Assembly (NCBI GenBank): GCA_900549025.1
Contig: URMZ01000049.1
Coordinates: 1 to 6,103 of the forward strand
Direction of reading: 5' to 3'
DNA: 6,103 nt
Source of the DNA: an uncultured Collinsella sp.
Lineage (GTDB): Bacteria; Actinomycetota; Coriobacteriia; Coriobacteriales; Coriobacteriaceae
Shown: in pieces, positions 1 through 6,103 of the stretch
Layout: each line of letters starts with the position of its first letter
How positions within the stretch are numbered: position 1 is the stretch's first letter
Made by a program: the position numbers and the translations under genes
Notes under the pieces: generated by a model
Databases searched by the model: none
What the model was told of the DNA's origin: nothing
The model's input: the letters and a program-made list of their open reading frames with translations, nothing else

Positions 1-542
1 GCAAAGCGTCCGCCCTCTTCGTCGTCGGAGTAGACCGTCGAGAACACATCGCGATAGGGGTGGCCCTCGAGCTGGCCGCACAACACGGTGGGTACGCCCA
101 GCTCGCACAGCACCTCGAGCAGCTCGCTGCCCTTGTAGGGCGAGACGTCGATGACGGCGTCAAACGAGCGACGCTCAAAATGCTCGCGTGCGCGATTGCG
201 CTCATGCGAGGAAGATGCCTGCAAGATCACGGGTAGGTAAGACGACTCCGAAAGTTCCTCGGTAATGCCGCTTAAAAACTCACTGTAGGTGGGATCGCTA
301 AACAGCTCGCTTAAAGGCTCGGTAACCAGTACGGCGATAATTTCCGTGCGTCCGACGGCGAGTGCCCGGCCGCGTGCGTTGGGCACAAAATTGACTTCCT
401 TGGCAGCCGCGCGGACGCGCTTTTTAGTTTCCTCGCTAATGCGGGGCGAATCGTTGAGAGCGCGCGATGCCGTGGAGCGCGACACGCCGGCAGCTGCGGC
501 AACCTCGGCAAGCGTAGGTGCGGTGCGAACTGGTTGGGTCAT
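1..542 (-). CDS. LacI-family transcriptional repressor, N-terminal part (cut by window edge)
   Basis: This gene begins at an ATG at 542-540 and runs leftward off the window, so about 180 codons are visible and the C-terminal part is missing. The first ~50 residues form a LacI-type helix-turn-helix: TLAEVAAAAGVSRSTASRAL, then a stretch containing SEETKKRVRAAAKE and FVPNARGRALA, matching the usual recognition helix and hinge helix. From about residue 63 (EIIAVLV) the periplasmic-binding-protein-like effector domain starts, which in this family binds a sugar or sugar phosphate. The start is supported by AGGAG on the minus strand (552-548), 5 nt from the ATG, and by the HTH beginning a few residues later, as is normal for LacI proteins. 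It is divergent from ebgA, and three LacI-style palindromes lie between them, so it is probably the local repressor, with a galactoside as likely inducer. It is a functional counterpart of E. coli EbgR by position, but I cannot claim orthology from the visible half. Confidence 0.93.
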   Translation of the reverse strand, partial: MTQPVRTAPTLAEVAAAAGVSRSTASRALNDSPRISEETKKRVRAAAKEVNFVPNARGRALAVGRTEIIAVLVTEPLSELFSDPTYSEFLSGITEELSESSYLPVILQASSSHERNRAREHFERRSFDAVIDVSPYKGSELLEVLCELGVPTVLCGQLEGHPYRDVFSTVYSDDEEGGRF

Positions 543-603
543 GGCGTCTCCTGGAAAATGCGGTCGATGTTGTCACTGATACGGGCTGGTGCGGATACAG
601 CTT

Positions 604-632
604 ACTATAGTGCGTCTGAACAGCGTTCATGA
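604..632 (-). promoter_or_regulatory. Possible promoter of the LacI-family gene
   Basis: On the minus strand TATAGT (609-604) matches the -10 consensus TATAAT at five of six positions. A -35 box at 17 bp would be TCATGA (632-627), which is poor. Transcription would start near 597, leaving a leader of about 55 nt before the ATG at 542. The -10 is good and the -35 is not, so this is tentative. Confidence 0.3.
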
Positions 633-781
633 TATCCGGTGACCGGCGTCGTTTTGCAACCAAGCCGCAATCGAATACACCTCGTATGGGGGGGGAGATA
701 TCTGCGGGCGTGGCGGTTGCCTACGAGCTTAAGAACGATGTCTTGTGCTGTGTTTCGATACTCAGGGTGACATAAGTGTCG

Positions 782-795
782 CGGTTGTACAACCG
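782..795. repeat. Perfect 14-bp palindrome overlapping operator 1
   Basis: CGGTTGTACAACCG is its own reverse complement. It shares the half site ACAACCG with operator 1, so the stretch 782-799 carries three CGGTTG/CAACCG half sites in alternating orientation. Its halves are spaced 2 bp further apart than in the three main operators. It could be a second binding register for the same repressor or simply a by-product of half-site duplication. Confidence 0.5.
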
Positions 796-803
796 GTTGC
801 ACC
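787..803. promoter_or_regulatory. LacI-type operator 1 (distal)
   Basis: The sequence GTACAACCGGTTGCACC contains the palindromic core CAACCGGTTG (790-799) with the central CpG typical of LacI-family operators. It matches operators 2 and 3 at 15 of 17 positions. Its centre is 45 bp upstream of operator 2, so it may act as an auxiliary site for DNA looping or cooperative binding. The binding protein is inferred to be the adjacent LacI-family product. Confidence 0.72.
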
Positions 804-810
804 GTTAACC

Positions 811-825
811 CGGTCAAATCGACCG
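811..825. repeat. Small inverted repeat between operators 1 and 2
   Basis: CGGTC (811-815) and GACCG (821-825) are perfect inverted repeats separated by AAATC. The arms do not match the CAACCGGTTG operators. It might be a site for a second regulator, but a 5-bp arm in GC-rich DNA can easily arise by chance. Confidence 0.25.
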
Positions 826-831
826 TTCAGC

Positions 832-848
832 GGACAACCGGTTGCACA
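832..848. promoter_or_regulatory. LacI-type operator 2 (overlaps -35 region)
   Basis: GGACAACCGGTTGCACA is identical over 17 bp to operator 3, with core CAACCGGTTG at 835-844. The likely -35 element TTGCAC (842-847) is part of this repeat, so a bound repressor would mask the polymerase contact. Centre-to-centre distance to operator 3 is 42 bp, four helical turns, which puts both sites on the same DNA face. Confidence 0.78.
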
Positions 849-871
849 GCTTTTTGCATCGCCCGTAAGAT
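842..871 (+). promoter_or_regulatory. Probable ebgA promoter between operators 2 and 3
   Basis: TTGCAC (842-847) could serve as -35 and TAAGAT (866-871) as -10, 18 bp apart. Neither is perfect (three and four of six consensus positions). Transcription would start around 877-880, inside operator 3, leaving a leader of about 43 nt before the ebgA ATG. The placement between two repressor sites is more convincing than the hexamers themselves. Confidence 0.45.
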
Positions 872-873
872 AA

Positions 874-890
874 GGACAACCGGTTGCACA
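874..890. promoter_or_regulatory. LacI-type operator 3 (at the predicted transcription start)
   Basis: This is a second exact copy of GGACAACCGGTTGCACA, with core CAACCGGTTG at 877-886. It lies just after the candidate -10 box and about 30 bp before the ebgA start codon, the usual position of a primary repressing operator. It ends 18 nt before the ribosome binding site AAGGAG (909-914). Confidence 0.78.
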
Positions 891-906
891 AGAATCACTA
901 CGATGA

Positions 907-3930
<3,024 letters not shown>

Positions 3931-3933
3931 GCC

Positions 3934-4389
3934 ATGCATGTCTTTAACTCGCGCGCCGATTTCGACGCTCAGATGAAGTCCGTCAAGAAGTGGATGCGCA
4001 CCGGCCAGGCGCTCGATGGTGTTGCCGACCTGCAGCACGACGTGGCTTACTCCATCGGCGACTCGTTGGTGTACTGGTGGGTGAACGCCCACGAGGCGGC
4101 TACTGCCGATCTGGTCGGTCACCGTCGCTACCATGCCGTGCTCGCCCCGCTCGACGGCGATCTGACCGTCGAGGTGGCTTCCAAGGCCGATCTTACCTGT
4201 ACGCGCGCCTACAGCGATATCGATGATCGCGAGCGCTTTGAGGGTACGGGGGAGACCGTGACGATTCCCGCCGGCGGCGTTGCCGTCGTCGAAATTGACG
4301 AGGCCTACCGTGTCGTGGCCGATGCCGCGGATCCCCGCGTCGTGGTACTGCACGTGACGGTCGAAGGTTATTCCTTCCCCAACAAGTAG
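3934..4389 (+). CDS. ebgC: Beta-galactosidase small subunit, EbgC (YhcH/YjgK/YiaL family)
   Basis: This 151-residue cytoplasmic protein is the size of E. coli EbgC (about 149) and shows its landmarks: VKKW near residue 17, HSIGDSL-like YSIGDSLVYWW (~38-48), GHRRYHAV (62-69), a DDRERFEGTGETV stretch (~100-112), DEAYR (~122-126) and a C-terminal VTVEGYSFPNK. The family has a cupin-like beta-barrel fold. In E. coli the small subunit associates with EbgA in a hetero-octamer and is needed for full activity, so the same role is inferred here. It starts 3 nt after the ebgA stop with a strong ribosome binding site and is surely cotranscribed. One detail differs from what I recall of E. coli EbgC: the HEAYR motif reads DEAYR, so one potential metal-binding or contact histidine is absent. 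The rest of the family pattern is intact and I am confident of the call. Confidence 0.94.
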   Translation: MHVFNSRADFDAQMKSVKKWMRTGQALDGVADLQHDVAYSIGDSLVYWWVNAHEAATADLVGHRRYHAVLAPLDGDLTVEVASKADLTCTRAYSDIDDRERFEGTGETVTIPAGGVAVVEIDEAYRVVADAADPRVVVLHVTVEGYSFPNK

Positions 4390-4393
4390 TATT

Positions 4394-4410
4394 CGTCCGT
4401 TTGGACGTTT
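4394..4410 (+). other. Short hairpin just after ebgC
   Basis: CGTCC (4394-4398) and GGACG (4403-4407) can pair around a GTTT loop, followed by TTT. The stem begins 5 nt after the ebgC stop. At only 5 bp it is weak as a terminator. Its arms can instead pair with the hairpin at 4476-4506, so it may be one state of a switchable structure. Confidence 0.35.
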
Positions 4411-4422
4411 GCTTCGCGCCGT

Positions 4423-4466
4423 TAAGGGGGATGGCTTTGTTGACTCCCTTTTCCCCATTCCCCTTA
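4423..4466 (+). repeat. 12-bp inverted repeat in the ebgC-permease gap
   Basis: TAAGGGGGATGG (4423-4434) pairs with CCATTCCCCTTA (4455-4466) over 12 positions, eleven Watson-Crick and one G-U, around a 20-nt loop. No T run follows, so it is not a standard intrinsic terminator. Such stems between genes often protect the upstream message from 3' decay, or form part of an attenuator. Which of these holds here is open. Confidence 0.55.
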
Positions 4467-4475
4467 GCAGGTGCG

Positions 4476-4510
4476 CCGTCCGCGATTGCACTTGCAGCTC
4501 GGACGGTTTT
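4476..4510 (+). terminator. Weak terminator-like hairpin before the permease gene
   Basis: CCGTCCG (4476-4482) and CGGACGG (4500-4506) form a perfect 7-bp stem with a 17-nt loop, followed directly by TTTT (4507-4510). The T tract is short and the loop long, so termination would be partial at most. It could reduce permease expression relative to ebgAC. The upstream CGTCCG at 4394-4399 can compete for the same right arm. Confidence 0.4.
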
Positions 4511-4530
4511 AGATGACATTTAACAGATGA

Positions 4531-6005
<1,475 letters not shown>

Positions 6006-6052
6006 CGGCTAGGATTAATCTACGGCTGTGGAATAAATCGATTCCCTTTCCT

Positions 6053-6089
6053 AAGGAGGGGCCTTGCGAGGCCCCTCCTTTTGTGTTTT
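6053..6089 (+). terminator. Strong intrinsic terminator at the end of the ebg unit
   Basis: AAGGAGGGGCC (6053-6063) and GGCCCCTCCTT (6070-6080) form a perfect 11-bp GC-rich stem with a 6-nt loop, followed by the T-rich tract TTTTGTGTTTT (6079-6089). It starts 48 nt after the repaired permease stop at 6005, which supports that stop as the true end of the gene. Because the stem is symmetrical and the left arm begins with AA, it is a good terminator for rightward transcription only. Confidence 0.92.
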
Positions 6090-6103
6090 GGGGCATGGTT
6101 TTG

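Noticed and set aside
289..817. Small open frames on both strands in the repressor gene and the control region
   Set aside because: Those within 1-542 are shadows of the LacI-family gene. Those extending over 543-817 lack ribosome binding sites and cross the operator region.
787..890. CRISPR-like array formed by the three 17-bp repeats
   Set aside because: The repeats are palindromic, only three in number, have unequal short spacers, and sit exactly at a promoter next to a LacI-family gene, so they are operators.
6030..6045. Small hairpin GGAAT/ATTCC after the permease
   Set aside because: A 5-bp AT-rich stem without a T tract, directly before a strong terminator; it needs no separate explanation.

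Overview
The window reads as one complete beta-galactosidase locus from a high-GC bacterium (about 60% G+C by eye, G/C-rich third codon positions, strong AAGGAG-type ribosome binding sites). The style of the sequence suggests a gut actinobacterium of the class Coriobacteriia, perhaps Collinsella. That assignment is an inference from general appearance, not from a marker gene.

Layout: positions 1-542 hold the N-terminal ~180 codons of a LacI-family repressor on the minus strand, cut by the window edge. Positions 543-921 are a divergent control region with three nearly identical 17-bp operator-like repeats (core CAACCGGTTG) at 787-803, 832-848 and 874-890. The second and third bracket a plausible promoter for the plus-strand genes. 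An EbgA-type GH2 beta-galactosidase large subunit follows (922-3930), then its small subunit EbgC (3934-4389), whose ribosome binding site lies inside the end of ebgA. A 153-bp gap (4390-4542) contains several inverted repeats, some mutually exclusive, ending in a short terminator-like hairpin. Next comes a YgjI-like APC-superfamily permease (from 4543), whose frame is broken near 5848-5858 so that the last transmembrane segment is read in another frame up to 6005. A strong intrinsic terminator (6053-6089) closes the unit.

How the genes fit together: the repressor probably senses a galactoside and binds the three operators to control ebgA-ebgC-permease. EbgA and EbgC would form a cytoplasmic heteromeric beta-galactosidase. 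As I remember the E. coli map, ebgR-ebgA-ebgC-ygjI occur in the same order there, so this looks like a conserved gene set shared by distant phyla, but with the regulator divergent here. The permease family is usually linked to amino acids, and no recognisable sugar transporter is present, so the permease substrate is the main open biological question.

I see no CRISPR array, insertion sequence, tRNA, rRNA or clearly novel defence system. The points most worth a second look are the operator array, the permease frameshift, the conserved pairing of EbgAC with an APC permease, and the alternative RNA folds in the ebgC-permease gap.
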